Assembly: GCA_963790505.1 (NCBI GenBank)
Contig: CAWBOT010000005.1
Coordinates: 1,116,001 to 1,180,000, forward strand
DNA length: 64,000 bases
DNA from: Acidisarcina sp963790505
Lineage (GTDB): Bacteria; Acidobacteriota; Terriglobia; Terriglobales; Acidobacteriaceae
Direction of reading: 5' to 3'
The position numbers and the translations under genes were made by a program. Below are positions 32,559 to 41,702 of the stretch, one piece after another. Positions within the stretch are counted from its first letter, which is position 1. Every line of letters begins with the position of its first letter. The notes under the pieces are model-generated. The model was not told where the DNA came from, ran no database searches, and saw nothing but the letters and a program-made list of their open reading frames with translations.

Positions 32559-34010
32559 CTAGGTGGTAGTTTCGACTTCTTTGTTTTCGGGGAGGAGTTT
32601 AGGGCGGGTTGTGCGTTCGCTCTCCGCGTTATCGCTTTCTTGCGATAGGTCGTTCGGATCGACTTTCTCTATCTTCTCGATCATGACTTTGCTGATGCGG
32701 CGGCCGGCCATTTCGAGGACCGTCAGGCGGCGGGCTTCGAACTCTGTTGTGTCGCCTTCGCGGGGGATGCGGCCGAAGCGGGTGAGGAGAAATCCGGCGA
32801 GGGTTTCGATGCCGCCTTCTTTGGGGAGCTTCCAGTGCATCTGCGTTTCTAAATCGCGGAGCTTGACGCTGCCGTCGAGAATCAACCCTCCTGAGGCGGA
32901 GCGGAGGATGGCTTTTTCGGCGACGTCGAACTCGTCTTCGACTTCGCCGATGATTTGTTCGATGGCGTCTTCGACGGTGACGAGGCCGACGGTGGTGCCG
33001 AATTCGTCGACGACGATGGCGAGGTGGCGGCGGCGCTGCTGGAACTCCTGGAGGAGATCGAGGACGGGCTTGGTTTCGGGGACGACGAGGACTTCGCGCA
33101 TGACCTGCTGCAGGCGGAGTTCGGTGAAGGGCGAGCCGGCGAAGCGGGTCTGCGCGGTGAGGCGGAAGTGCATGAGGCGGGAGATGTCTTTGGAGTAGAC
33201 GAGGCCGATGATCTGTTCGGGGCCGCGGGCGGGGTCGTAGACGGGGACGCGGGAGTGCTGCTCGTCGACGATGCGGGCGCTGGCTTCCTCGATGAGCATG
33301 TCGGCGGGGAGCGAAAAGATGCGCTGGCGCGGGATCATGATCTCGCGGGTGGGGATCTGGTTGAGCTCGACGGCGCGGTGGATAACGGCTTCCTGATATT
33401 CGGGGAGCATGCCCATGCGGCGGGCGGCGGTGGCGATGAGCTTGAGCTCTTCGGGCGAATGCACGGTGCCTTCCTGGATCATCGGCGCGCGGAAGAGGTG
33501 GAGCACAATCCGCGCGGAGCGATTCATGAAGCGGACGGCGGGGCGGGTGAGCGAGATGAAGAGGTCCATCGGGCCGGCGACGGCGATGGCGATCTGTTCG
33601 GCTCTGCGCAGGGCGAGGGATTTGGGGACGAGTTCGCCGAGCAGCACGTGGAGATAGGTGATCAGGGCGAAGCCGAGGACGACGGAGACGATGGCGATGA
33701 GGTGAGCGTAGACGGCGGCGTGCGGCACGTCCAGGAGCCAGCTTTTGAAGAGGCCGGCAACGACGGGCTCGCCGATCCAGCCGAGGGCGAGGCTGCAGAG
33801 GGTGACGCCGAACTGGACGGTGGGCAGGAAGTCGTCAAGGTGCTCCTGAAGGCGGCGGACGGCGCGGGCGCCCATGACGTTCTGGGCGATGAGTTGCTCG
33901 ATGCGGGTTTCGCGAACGCTGACCAGGGCGAACTCGGCGGCAACGAAGAAGCCGTTGGCGAGGATGAGCAAGGCCACTGAGAAAGCCCGAAAGAGCAGCA
34001 AGCCGGTCAT
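32559..34010 (-). CDS. CNNM/CorC-type transporter protein (hemolysin C family) with CBS pair
   Basis: This 483-residue inner-membrane protein has an N-terminal CNNM (DUF21) domain with four hydrophobic segments (LFRAFSVALLILANGFFVAAEFALVS ... VTLCSLALGWIGEP ... LITYLHVLLGELVPKSLALR). A CBS pair (about 215-340; TREIMIPRQRIFSLPAD, HLAIVVDEFGTTVGLVTVEDAIEQIIGEVEDEFD) and a CorC_HlyC domain (about 355-440; LILDGSVKLRDLE, ETLAGFLLTRFGRIP) follow. Family members are linked to Mg2+/Co2+ transport; haemolysin naming is historical. Its stop lies just beyond the repeat array. Confidence 0.92.
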   Translation of the reverse strand: MTGLLLFRAFSVALLILANGFFVAAEFALVSVRETRIEQLIAQNVMGARAVRRLQEHLDDFLPTVQFGVTLCSLALGWIGEPVVAGLFKSWLLDVPHAAVYAHLIAIVSVVLGFALITYLHVLLGELVPKSLALRRAEQIAIAVAGPMDLFISLTRPAVRFMNRSARIVLHLFRAPMIQEGTVHSPEELKLIATAARRMGMLPEYQEAVIHRAVELNQIPTREIMIPRQRIFSLPADMLIEEASARIVDEQHSRVPVYDPARGPEQIIGLVYSKDISRLMHFRLTAQTRFAGSPFTELRLQQVMREVLVVPETKPVLDLLQEFQQRRRHLAIVVDEFGTTVGLVTVEDAIEQIIGEVEDEFDVAEKAILRSASGGLILDGSVKLRDLETQMHWKLPKEGGIETLAGFLLTRFGRIPREGDTTEFEARRLTVLEMAGRRISKVMIEKIEKVDPNDLSQESDNAESERTTRPKLLPENKEVETTT

Positions 34011-34126
34011 TGATTAGGCGCGTCCTGTGGGGTGGGGAGCGTGAGATGGAGACAGGGGTGCGAAAAGCCGAGTTTTCGCCATGGATTCATGATAATGGAT
34101 GCGGTTGGCGAAGTGGCGGAGGATGT

Positions 34127-34435
34127 ATGTACGAAGATGTATATACTAAAGACTGGTTGGACTTTACATGGGACGGGAGGAAAGAGCGAGCCAACGTTGC
34201 CAAACATGGTTTCGACTTCAAGACGGCCGTTACCGTTTTTGCTGATCCCTTCTTAATTACGGAGCAAGATCGTGAAATCGATGGCGAGGCAAGGTGGCAG
34301 ACGATCGGCATGGCGGAGGGAGCCCAAGTTTTGCTGGTCGCCCACACCACTTATGAAGAAGAGGGATTGGTGGAAATAATTTCGGCACGAAGAGCGAATC
34401 CGCGCGAGAGGAGGAAGTATGAAGAAGGCACCTAG
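34127..34435 (+). CDS. brnT: BrnT-family toxin of a type II toxin-antitoxin module
   Basis: Start at the ATG at 34127 (GGAGG just upstream; the frame is open to 34010). The 102-residue protein shows the BrnT core: FTWDGRKERANVAKHGFDF, then AVTVFADPF, RWQTIGMAEGAQVLLVAHTTYEEEG and IISARRANPRERRKYEE. BrnT folds like RelE and acts as a ribonuclease in characterised systems. The antitoxin gene overlaps its 3' end by 17 bases, in the toxin-first order typical of brnTA. Unlike the ParE-like module 5 kb upstream, this toxin reads through without defect. Confidence 0.9.
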   Translation: MYEDVYTKDWLDFTWDGRKERANVAKHGFDFKTAVTVFADPFLITEQDREIDGEARWQTIGMAEGAQVLLVAHTTYEEEGLVEIISARRANPRERRKYEEGT

Positions 34436-34736
34436 GGAAGGAATGGTCGTGTACCGCTATACCCCCGGCCAACCGCTTACAGCTGAGCAGAAGAAACAGC
34501 TAGAAGCTCTGGCGAAGATGAAGGACGAGGACATCGATTACTCGGATATCCCCGAGCTGACTGAAAAATTCTGGAAGAATGCGGTGCGCGGCAATCCATT
34601 CTATCGACCGGTCAAGAAGGCCGTCTCTCTACGGCTGGATGCCGATGTGATTGCGTGGCTCAAGAAGGATGGCGCGGGGTATCAGACGCGGGCGAACAAC
34701 ATTCTGCGGGAGAAAATGTTGCGGGGCGATTCGTGA
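34419..34736 (+). CDS. brnA: BrnA-family antitoxin
   Basis: A strong AGAGGAGGAA precedes the ATG inside the toxin's 3' end. The 105-residue protein has a toxin-binding N-terminal half (DIDYSDIPELTEKFWKNAV) and a C-terminal ribbon-helix-helix segment (KAVSLRLDADVIAWLKKDGAGYQTRANNILREKM). This is the characteristic BrnA layout with the DNA-binding domain at the C-terminus. It should neutralise BrnT and repress the shared promoter. The 116 bases that follow before the efflux adaptor hold no gene that I can see. Confidence 0.9.
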   Translation: MKKAPREGMVVYRYTPGQPLTAEQKKQLEALAKMKDEDIDYSDIPELTEKFWKNAVRGNPFYRPVKKAVSLRLDADVIAWLKKDGAGYQTRANNILREKMLRGDS

Positions 34737-34852
34737 CTCGACGAGTGCGACTTTTCGCTCGTGGAACCGGAGCGGCGAGGAGTGCGTATTCTTAGACCTG
34801 TAAGGGTGCATCGGCGCGAGCCTCACCCGACTCGAAACGCCGAGGGCATGGA

Positions 34853-36061
34853 TTGGCACAACGCAAGAAGAAATTGAATTGGTGGCTGTGGGGTAGTGTG
34901 GCCGCTGTCGTGGTGGTGGCCGCGCTGGCTTTGGGGATTGTCGCTCACGGCAGCGGAACGAAGATCGATCCGAGCAGGCTAGCCAAGGTGACGCGCGGCG
35001 ATATTGCCAGGAGCGTGGTGGCGACAGGGAAGATCCAGCCGATCACCAAGGTCGAGCTGAAGTCGAAGGCCAGCGGCATCGTCGAAAAGCTGTACGTGGA
35101 CATCAACCAGCATGTAACCAAGGGTCAGGTGCTGGCGCAGCTCGATGAACAGGAGATTCTCGCCCAGGTTGCGGCACAAAAGGCGCAGCTCGAGGCGGCA
35201 ACGGCGAATGTAGGGACCTACCAGGCGAATATCGCCCAGGACAAAGTCAACGCCGAAGCGCCTGACCTGCCGATGTATAAGAACACGCTCGACCGCAACC
35301 TGCAGATGGAAAAAGAGGGTGTCGTCTCGCAGCAGGCGCTCGACGACGCCAATCGCAACTACCTCTCGGCGCTCAACAAGCGCGACACGGCGCGGGCTAC
35401 GATCGCCGTCGACCAGGCGAAGCTGAAGCAGGCCGAGGCGCAGGTGGCACAGAGCAAGGCGAGCCTCGATCAGCTCAACGAACAGCTGAGTTACACGACG
35501 CTGGTCTCGCCGATGGACGGCGAGATACTGTCGCGCGACGTGGAGCTGGGCGACGCGGTCAGCTCCATCCTGGTGCTGGGCTCGACCGCGACCCTGGTGA
35601 TGACGATCGGCGATACGCGGCAGGTTTACGTGCAAGGCAAGGTCGACGAGGCAGATATCGCCAATGTCTATCTCGGCCAGCCGGCACGCATCAAGGTGGA
35701 GTCGTTTCGCGACAAGATCTTCAACGGCAAGGTGACCAAGATTGCGCCGCTGGGGGTCGAGAAGGACAATGTGACCACTTTTGAAGTGCGGGTTTCGATC
35801 GACAACCCGGGCGGCGAACTGAAAGCCAACATGACGGCCAACGCCGAGATTCTGGTCGAGGAGCACAAGAACACGCTCACTGTTCCCGAACAGGCTGTGA
35901 CCTATGACGGCGACAAGAACGCCTCAGTCAATGTCGTGGACAACCACCAGAAGGACGGCGTTCGCAGCGTGCCGGTCAAGGTTGGTATCGCTAACGGCAG
36001 CAACACCGAGATCCTTAGCGGCGTGAAGGAAGGCGATACGGTCGTTCTGCCCGCCCAGTAG
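34853..36061 (+). CDS. HlyD/MacA-type periplasmic efflux adaptor
   Basis: TTG start at 34853 with GAGGG six bases before. The 402-residue protein has one N-terminal membrane helix (WWLWGSVAAVVVVAALALGIV), a lipoyl half (GKIQPITKVELKSKASGIVEKLYV), a long coiled-coil hairpin (about 100-215), the second lipoyl half (LVSPMDGEILSRDVELGDAV), then beta-barrel and membrane-proximal domains (VPEQAVTYDG, VKVGIANGSNTEILSGVKEGDTVVLP). This matches MacA-like adaptors that link an inner-membrane pump to an outer-membrane channel. The usual MacB ATPase/permease does not follow; instead a DUF4097 gene lies 42 bases downstream. Confidence 0.9.
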   Translation: MAQRKKKLNWWLWGSVAAVVVVAALALGIVAHGSGTKIDPSRLAKVTRGDIARSVVATGKIQPITKVELKSKASGIVEKLYVDINQHVTKGQVLAQLDEQEILAQVAAQKAQLEAATANVGTYQANIAQDKVNAEAPDLPMYKNTLDRNLQMEKEGVVSQQALDDANRNYLSALNKRDTARATIAVDQAKLKQAEAQVAQSKASLDQLNEQLSYTTLVSPMDGEILSRDVELGDAVSSILVLGSTATLVMTIGDTRQVYVQGKVDEADIANVYLGQPARIKVESFRDKIFNGKVTKIAPLGVEKDNVTTFEVRVSIDNPGGELKANMTANAEILVEEHKNTLTVPEQAVTYDGDKNASVNVVDNHQKDGVRSVPVKVGIANGSNTEILSGVKEGDTVVLPAQ

Positions 36062-36103
36062 TCAAAAGCACGATTTGTCGATGCATTTTCAAGGAGAGCA
36101 ACG

Positions 36104-36958
36104 ATGTCGATTTCCCAGATGAAAACTGCAATCGTTCTGAGCGGTCTGCTCTTGGCGCCGGCCCTTGCGTCGGCCGCCGAGGCGAATTTCGACCGAACAC
36201 TGACCGTCTCGGGCAACGTCAATCTGTATGTTTCAACGGGTTCTGGTTATGTTCACATCTCGCCGGGCTCGGATAGCCAGGTGCATATCGTCGGCCACGT
36301 GAAATCGCAGAACGGATGGTTTGGGGGTTCTTCCGACGATCGGGTGAAGCAGATCGCGGCCAATCCGCCGATCGAGCAAAGCGGAAACGCGGTGCACATC
36401 GGCAAAGACGGCGACTGGCAGCGCAATATCTCGATCGACTACGAGATCACCGCACCTAAGGGGTCCAATGTCAGCGCTGGTTCCGGCTCCGGAGACCTGC
36501 GGATCAGCGACATTGCCGGCGGCCTGAAGGCGAGCACCGGCTCAGGAACCATTGAGGCGAACAATATCGCCGGAAACGTGGCGCTGGACACGGGTTCGGG
36601 CGACATCCGGGCCAACCTCAACAATCCCAGCGGCGCGAAGGCGCAGACGGGCAGCGGAAGCATTCGGCTCAGCGGCGTCAAGGGCGCACTGAAGGCGGGT
36701 ACGGGCTCGGGCGATATCGAGATTCAGGGGCAGCCGACGGCAGACTGGAAGCTCGAGACCGGCTCGGGCAGCGTGACCCTGATTACCGGCGGGTCGAAGT
36801 TTACGCTCGACGCCTCGACCGGCTCGGGTGGCATTCACAGCGATCCTCCGATCACCACGCACGGCAGCCTTGAGAAGCAGCATGTCATGGGCGATATCAA
36901 CGGCGGGGGATCGCTGGTGCGGATCGAGACCGGCTCGGGAGATATCCGCATCAAGTAA
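36104..36958 (+). CDS. Exported DUF4097 beta-helix-like repeat protein
   Basis: AAGGAG precedes the ATG; signal peptide at residues 1-25 (TAIVLSGLLLAPALASAAEA). The mature protein contains nine repeats of a T-G-S-G core (STGSGYVHI, STGSGTIEA, DTGSGDIRA, QTGSGSIRL, GTGSGDIEI, ETGSGSVTL, STGSGGIHS, ETGSGDIRI and a variant GSGSGDLRI), spaced about 20-25 residues, as in DUF4097 adhesin-like right-handed beta structures. The location is periplasm or surface; function unknown. It is probably co-transcribed with the efflux adaptor 42 bases upstream. Confidence 0.85.
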   Translation: MSISQMKTAIVLSGLLLAPALASAAEANFDRTLTVSGNVNLYVSTGSGYVHISPGSDSQVHIVGHVKSQNGWFGGSSDDRVKQIAANPPIEQSGNAVHIGKDGDWQRNISIDYEITAPKGSNVSAGSGSGDLRISDIAGGLKASTGSGTIEANNIAGNVALDTGSGDIRANLNNPSGAKAQTGSGSIRLSGVKGALKAGTGSGDIEIQGQPTADWKLETGSGSVTLITGGSKFTLDASTGSGGIHSDPPITTHGSLEKQHVMGDINGGGSLVRIETGSGDIRIK

Positions 36959-36962
36959 GGGT

Positions 36963-37673
36963 ATGGGCTATTCGGAGGATTGCTCATTGTTTGTTGCAGG
37001 CGCCGATGGATGTTCTTCCGGCTGGGTGATCTTCAAGGTCAACATCGCGTCTGGCCGAAGTTCCTTCGAGACCGTTAAGCATCTGGGCGTTGTACTTCGT
37101 GAGCGGCCCAACGGATTGAAGCGCCTGGGCATCGATATTCCCATTGGATTACGCGACAGCCCGAGGGCCTGCGATGTAGCGGCGCGCAAACTGCTGGGCC
37201 GGCCGCGCGCGAGCAGCGTCTTTCCTTCGCCATGCCGCGCGGCTCTCCGGGCCAAGTCTTACCGAGAGGCTTGCACCGTGAATGAAGCGGCGACCGACAG
37301 GAAGCTAACGCTGCAGACCTTTCACATCATGCCCAAAATCCGCGAGGTGGACGATGCGATGTCGGCCGGCGTTCAGAAATGGGCCTTCGAGGTGCATCCT
37401 GAGGTAAGCTTCTGGGCGATGAACGGGAAGAAGTCCATCGCCCAGAGCAAGAAGAGCCGAGCAGGCAGGGAAATTCGAACCGGACTGCTGGCCAGGCAGT
37501 TTCCAGATATCGAAGATCGCCTGCGGGAGTTGCGCGCGGGAGTTGGAAAAGACGACTTGCTCGATGCCGCGACTGCTGCGTGGACGGCGCTCAGACGCTT
37601 CCAAGGGGTTGCCGAGCAGGTCTGTGATCCGGAGCGGGACGCAAGAGGATTGTCGGCGTCGATTACTTATTGA
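36963..37673 (+). CDS. DUF429 domain protein
   Basis: The ATG at 36963 lies four bases after the DUF4097 stop. The 236-residue protein starts GADGCSSGWVIF, the N-terminal beta-strand of DUF429. It continues with RLGIDIPIGL, a run of small conserved blocks (ASSVFPSPCRAAL, KIREVDD, WAFEVHPEVSFWAMNG) and GKDDLLDAATAAWTAL. DUF429 has an RNase H-like fold, and the acidic residues in D-G, D-I-P and D-D-L-L-D-A are consistent with a metal site. The biological role is unknown. A short spacing suggests an operon with the two upstream genes. Confidence 0.85.
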   Translation: MGYSEDCSLFVAGADGCSSGWVIFKVNIASGRSSFETVKHLGVVLRERPNGLKRLGIDIPIGLRDSPRACDVAARKLLGRPRASSVFPSPCRAALRAKSYREACTVNEAATDRKLTLQTFHIMPKIREVDDAMSAGVQKWAFEVHPEVSFWAMNGKKSIAQSKKSRAGREIRTGLLARQFPDIEDRLRELRAGVGKDDLLDAATAAWTALRRFQGVAEQVCDPERDARGLSASITY

Positions 37674-37800
37674 CTTTAATCAGGGCCGATGCCAAGGCGA
37701 ACTCCTTCCGAGGCATCGATTCCATCGCCGATGCGCCTGAGCAACGGGTGAGTTGGAGGGTGTTCGGGAGGGCCTGGTCTCGCTTGTGTTGTCGGTACAT

Positions 37801-37835
37801 CGCAGGGATTCTTCGCCTGCGGCTCAGAATGACAC
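37801..37835 (+). repeat. Single variant GATGACAA-type repeat
   Basis: CGCAGGGATTCTTCGCCTGC then GGCTCAGAATGACACCC, an intergenic variant of the module found elsewhere (here AATGACA instead of GATGACA). It sits between the convergent DUF429 and smpB genes; the rest of 37674-37868 shows nothing recognisable. Confidence 0.5.
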
Positions 37836-37868
37836 CCTCGTCGAGCGAAGGGAGGCTCAAGGGATCGC

Positions 37869-38417
37869 TCAGCGGGCGTGTTTGCCTTTGCTGTGGGCGA
37901 TAGCGGCGCGGGCTTCGCGGTCGGCTTCGCGGTTGCGCTCGGTGGCTCGCTTATCCCAGTCTTGTTTGCCCTTGGCGACGGCGAGTTCGCATTTGACCCT
38001 TCCCTTGCGGAAATAGAGTCGGGTCGGAATGAGCGTAAAGCCTTTTAACTGCGTCTGTCCGGTTAGCTTCTCGATCTCCGCATCATGCAGCAGCAGTTTG
38101 CGGGTCCGCAGCGAATCATGATTCAGAGAGTTGCCGTGAGAATAAGGGCCGATATGGGCGTTCAGCAGGAAGGCCTCGCCGTCTTTGAGCAGGCCGTAGG
38201 CGTCCTTGAGGTTGGCCTGGCCTTCGCGGATGGATTTGACCTCGGTGCCGCGCAGGGCGACGCCGGCCTCGAATTTGTCGAGCAGGAAGTAGTTATGGCT
38301 GGCGGCGCGGTTGACTGCGGCGTCGCGTTCGCCGGAGGCGACCGGATCGCGGGGTTTGGCCTTTTTCGTCGGGGTGGGGCCGACGGTTTGAGTGTTGTGG
38401 GTGCTTTGGCGGGGCAT
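37869..38417 (-). CDS. smpB: SsrA-binding protein SmpB
   Basis: SmpB binds tmRNA and delivers it to stalled ribosomes for trans-translation. The core (about residues 33-180) shows NRAASHNYFLLDKFEAGVAL, then GTEVKSIREGQANLKDAY, the strand AFLLNAHIGPYSHGN, RTRKLLLHDAEIEKL, and GFTLIPTRLYFRKGRVKCELAVAKGKQDWDKRATERNREADREARA. The C-terminal basic tail that enters the decoding centre is present. A basic extension of about 30 residues precedes the core, longer than usual. No ssrA gene is visible nearby. Confidence 0.95.
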   Translation of the reverse strand: MPRQSTHNTQTVGPTPTKKAKPRDPVASGERDAAVNRAASHNYFLLDKFEAGVALRGTEVKSIREGQANLKDAYGLLKDGEAFLLNAHIGPYSHGNSLNHDSLRTRKLLLHDAEIEKLTGQTQLKGFTLIPTRLYFRKGRVKCELAVAKGKQDWDKRATERNREADREARAAIAHSKGKHAR

Positions 38418-38779
38418 GAAAAGCTTCCTAAATCAATGCTAGCACGCAGTTTTTGCCATTCCGAGCTGGTCTCCGGCGCAGCGCCATCGCAGCTTTTTCA
38501 GATGCGCGAGCGGTTCCTCCTTTGGCGTTCAGGAAGAAACACGGGCGTTCGCAACTCTTTCTCCGGGGAAAGTCGCACAGCGCCGCTCTTGCCGATACAG
38601 GGTAGAGATGAGAATGCTCTATACTCAGGGAGCGGAGCGCGGTGAAAACAACTGACTTGGCCGCAGCTTCGGGCGCAGAGATACAGGCGCACCATGCGCG
38701 AAATGGCCAGATTGAACGTCTGAAGGAATACGATCCCGCTCGAGCCCCGGCCGCGGATCCATCCTCTTTTTGGAGTGGT
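38418..38779. other. Intergenic/leader region between smpB and the secretin gene
   Basis: These 362 bases are divergent promoter space. In-frame codons extend upstream of the secretin ATG to a GTG at 38642, but that leader (MKTTDLAAASGAEIQAHHAR) precedes a perfect signal peptide and looks untranslated. A degenerate intergenic-repeat-like stretch lies at about 38461-38530. I see no RNA gene. Confidence 0.45.
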
Positions 38780-41172
38780 ATGAGTCGTCAGAATTTACCG
38801 GACACCAGGCGCGCTGTGTCCGCTATGTTGAGCACCGGTCTCTTGCTCGGCTTGCTGGCTGGTTTTGCTGGACCGAAAGCCTACGCCGATGCGGGCGCCA
38901 GCGACTTCAAGAAGGGCCAGGCGGCGGAGCAGAAGGACGACATCGACGCCGCCTACGCCTACTACCAGAAGGCCTACCAGAAGAGTCCCAACGACGACCG
39001 CTATAAGGTCGCCTTCGAGCGGATCAAGTTTGCCGACGCGGCGCTGCATACCAAACGCGGCGAGAAGCTTCGCGATCAGGGCGACTACACCGGCGCGATG
39101 ACCGAGTTCCTGCACGCGCTGGAGATCGATCCGGGCGAGGAGCTCGCCGCCCAGGACATCGACGCCACCAAACGGGCGATGGGCAATCCCTCCGTTCGCC
39201 AGGAGACTTCGGTGGGGCCGGCGGCGTTGAGCGCGATGAGCGAGATGTCTTCGCCGGTGCGGCTGCGGCCGATTTCGAACGAGCCGCTCACCCTGAGCAT
39301 GGTGCAGGACAGCAAGGTGATCTACCAGACGGTGGGCAAGGCGGCGGGCATCAACGTGCTGTTCGATCCGGACTACAACGGCGAAGCGGATCCAGGTCGA
39401 CCTGAACAGCGTCTCGCTCTACGACGCACTGCGGATCATTGGAACCATCTCCGGGACCTTCTGGCGCCCGATCACCACGAATACGATCTTTGTGGCGCAG
39501 AACACCCGGGCAAAGCGGACCGAGCTCGACGAACAGGCGGTGCAGACTTTCTACCTGGCAAACACCGCGCAGCAGAACGACCTGAACGATATCTCGACGG
39601 CGCTGCGCAACGTGCTGGCGAACGCGAAGATTTATGGCGTCCCGAGCCAGAACGCGATCGTGATGCGCGCGACTCCGGACGAACTGCTGCTGGCGCAGAA
39701 GCTGGTGAACGACCTCGACAAGGCGCGCCCCGAGGTGATTGTGGACGTTGCTGTGCTCGAGGTCAACCGCAACAAGATGCGGGCGATCGGCATTCAGCTT
39801 CCGCAGACGGTTTCCGTCTCGATTTCCACGCCGACGACAGCGACCTCCACTTCGACGACCACGAACACGACATCGGGCAGCACGACCAGCAATAATCTGA
39901 CGCTGAACAATATCGCCCACCTGAACGCCAACGACTTCGCGGTAACCATCGGCCAGGCGCAGGCCAACCTGCTGCTCAGCGACAGCGACACCAAGGTGCT
40001 GCAGAACCCGCGCATCCGGGCGACGGACGGCCAGCAGGCGACGCTCAAGATCGGCTCGCGCATCCCGATCGCGACCGGGTCGTTTTCAAACGGCGTGGGC
40101 AGCTCGGCGCTGGGCGGCATTGGCGCGGTGCAGACGCAGTTCCAGTACATCGACGTCGGCGTGAATATCGACATGAAGCCGACCATTCACTACGACCGCG
40201 ACGTGACACTCAAGCTGAAGATTGAGATTTCGTCAGAGAGCGGTTCGACGACGATCAGCGGCGTGACCGAGCCGATCATCAGCCAGCGTACCGTCGATCA
40301 AGTGATCCGGCTGCAGTGAGGGCGAGGTCAACCTGCTCGGCGGCCTGCTGGACAAGGAGAAGAGCAAGAGCATCAGCGGATGGCCGGGGCTGGGCGAGAT
40401 CCCGTTCCTGAAATATCTTTTCAGCACCATCTCGACCGACACGATCGATGACGAAATCGTCTTCCTGCTGATTCCTCATGTGGTGAGGGCGGCGCAGTTG
40501 ACGCCGCTGAACCTGGAGCAGATCGATACCGGAACCGGAACCTCGGTTGAGCTGCGGCTCAAGCCCATCGCCGACAATGGCGCCGCTCCGCAGGCGGTTC
40601 CCGCTGCGCCGGGCGCTCCTGCCACTGGCGGGGCGGCCAACGGCGTGGTGCCGGGAAACAGCGCTCTGGGCGCAGCTCCCAATGCGCTTGCAGCCATGCG
40701 TCCTTCGCAGTCGACCAATGCGCCGGCCACACCGGTGGCGCTGGACCTGGTGGCTCCGCCGACGCCGCCCAAGGTCGGCACGAGCTTCCAGGTTGCGGTC
40801 AACCTGAGCGGCGGACACGATGTCTTTTCAGTGCCGATGCAGATCCAGTACGACCAGACCAAGCTGACCCTGATCAACGTGGATTCGGGGAACTTCCTGG
40901 GCAGCGACGGCCAGGCGGTGGCGCTGGTGCATCGCGACGACGGCAGCGGCGGCGTGGCGATCTCGGCTTCGCGTCCGCCGGGGGTTGCGGGCGTGAACGG
41001 CGCGGGGCCGGTGTGCATCATGACCTTCCAGGCCAAGGCAGCCGGCGACGCGGTGATCTCGATCACCCGACCGGGGGCGAAGAACAGCGCGCAGCAGGCG
41101 CTCACGGCTTCGGGATCGCAGACACCGTCCACATACAGTGAGGCCTTCTCTACAAGATTGGGCGATTGTTGA
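38780..41172 (+). pseudogene. Secretin (GspD/PilQ type) with N-terminal TPR and C-terminal cohesin domain; two frameshifts
   Basis: Start at the ATG at 38780 (TTGGAG upstream), beginning a signal peptide (SAMLSTGLLLGLLAGFAGP). Domains: TPR repeats (about 35-130; AYAYYQKAYQKSPNDDRYK), STN/N0 (about 165-230), N1-like domains (NIFVAQ-like TIFVAQNTRAKR, LNDISTALRNVLANAKI), the secretin core (VNIDMKPTIHYDRDVTLKLKIEI, EGEVNLLGGLL, IPFLKYLF, EIVFLLIPHVVR) and, after a Pro/Ala linker, a cohesin fold (VGTSFQVAVNLSGGHDVFSVPMQ onwards). One extra base near 39383 and one at about 40317 (turning CAG-GAG into CAG-TGA) break the frame. It would form an outer-membrane channel of a type II/IV pilus-like system with the pseudopilins that follow. 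Confidence 0.88.
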
Positions 41173-41173
41173 T

Positions 41174-41678
41174 ATGAGGGGGAGCAGCCCCAAATTCGGT
41201 GGATCGACGCGGCGGCGCTTCGCCGGGGGCCGGGCATCGGAGCGCGGCCTGACGCTGGTCGAGCTGATCGTGACCGTAGCCATTCTCGCGATCCTCGCCT
41301 CGGCGGCGGTCCCGGTAACCCGCTTCGAGATCAAACGGGCCAAAGAGCGGGAGCTTCACTACGACCTCTGGCAGATGCGCGATGCGATCGATAAATACAA
41401 GGACGCTGCCGATAAAGGAGCCTTCCAGACCAAGGTAGACAGCCAGAACTATCCGCCCGACCTCGACACGCTGGTGACCGGAGTGGATGTGCAGGGCAAG
41501 AAGCTGAAATTTCTGCGCCGGATTCCCGTCGATCCGATGACCGGGAAGGCGGAGTGGGGGCTGCGCTCGATGCAGGACGACGCCACGAGCCGATTCCTGG
41601 GGCGGGCAGAACGTCTTCGACGTGTACACCAAGTCGGAAGGCACCGGCCTCGACGGCACGAAGTATAAGGATTGGTAG
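41174..41678 (+). pseudogene. Type II secretion/type IV pilin-like pseudopilin (GspG-like), one frameshift
   Basis: The prepilin signal reads RG|LTLVELIVTVAILAILASAAVPV, with the conserved Glu at +5. The body (YDLWQMRDAIDKYKDAADKG, YPPDLDTLV, KKLKFLRRIPVDPMTGKAEWGL) is typical of the GspG major pseudopilin. One extra T near 41595 diverts the frame. The other frame finishes the family C-terminus, WGGQNVFDVYTKSEGTGLDG then TKYKDW and TAG at 41676-41678. Gene starts 1 base after the secretin stop, so it belongs to the same operon. Prepilin peptidase and ATPase are not in the window. Confidence 0.85.
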
Positions 41679-41702
41679 AGCAGGCATTGCTTGAAGAGAT
41701 GG

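Noticed and set aside
32086..32562. Open frame of about 158 residues across the repeat array
   Set aside because: The translation is a repeated artefact of the intergenic modules (RSLGSGSGRDDNAVRSGD recurs), with no ribosome site.
32955..33980. Long open frame opposite the CorC-type gene
   Set aside because: Antisense shadow of a GC-rich gene; composition is Asp/Glu/Gly-rich with no motif.
37674..38779. Possible tmRNA (ssrA) next to smpB
   Set aside because: Neither flank shows the tRNA-Ala-like ends or a tag-coding frame.
38642..38779. GTG start of the secretin at 38642
   Set aside because: It would place about 46 residues before a standard signal peptide; the ATG at 38780 has a good ribosome site.
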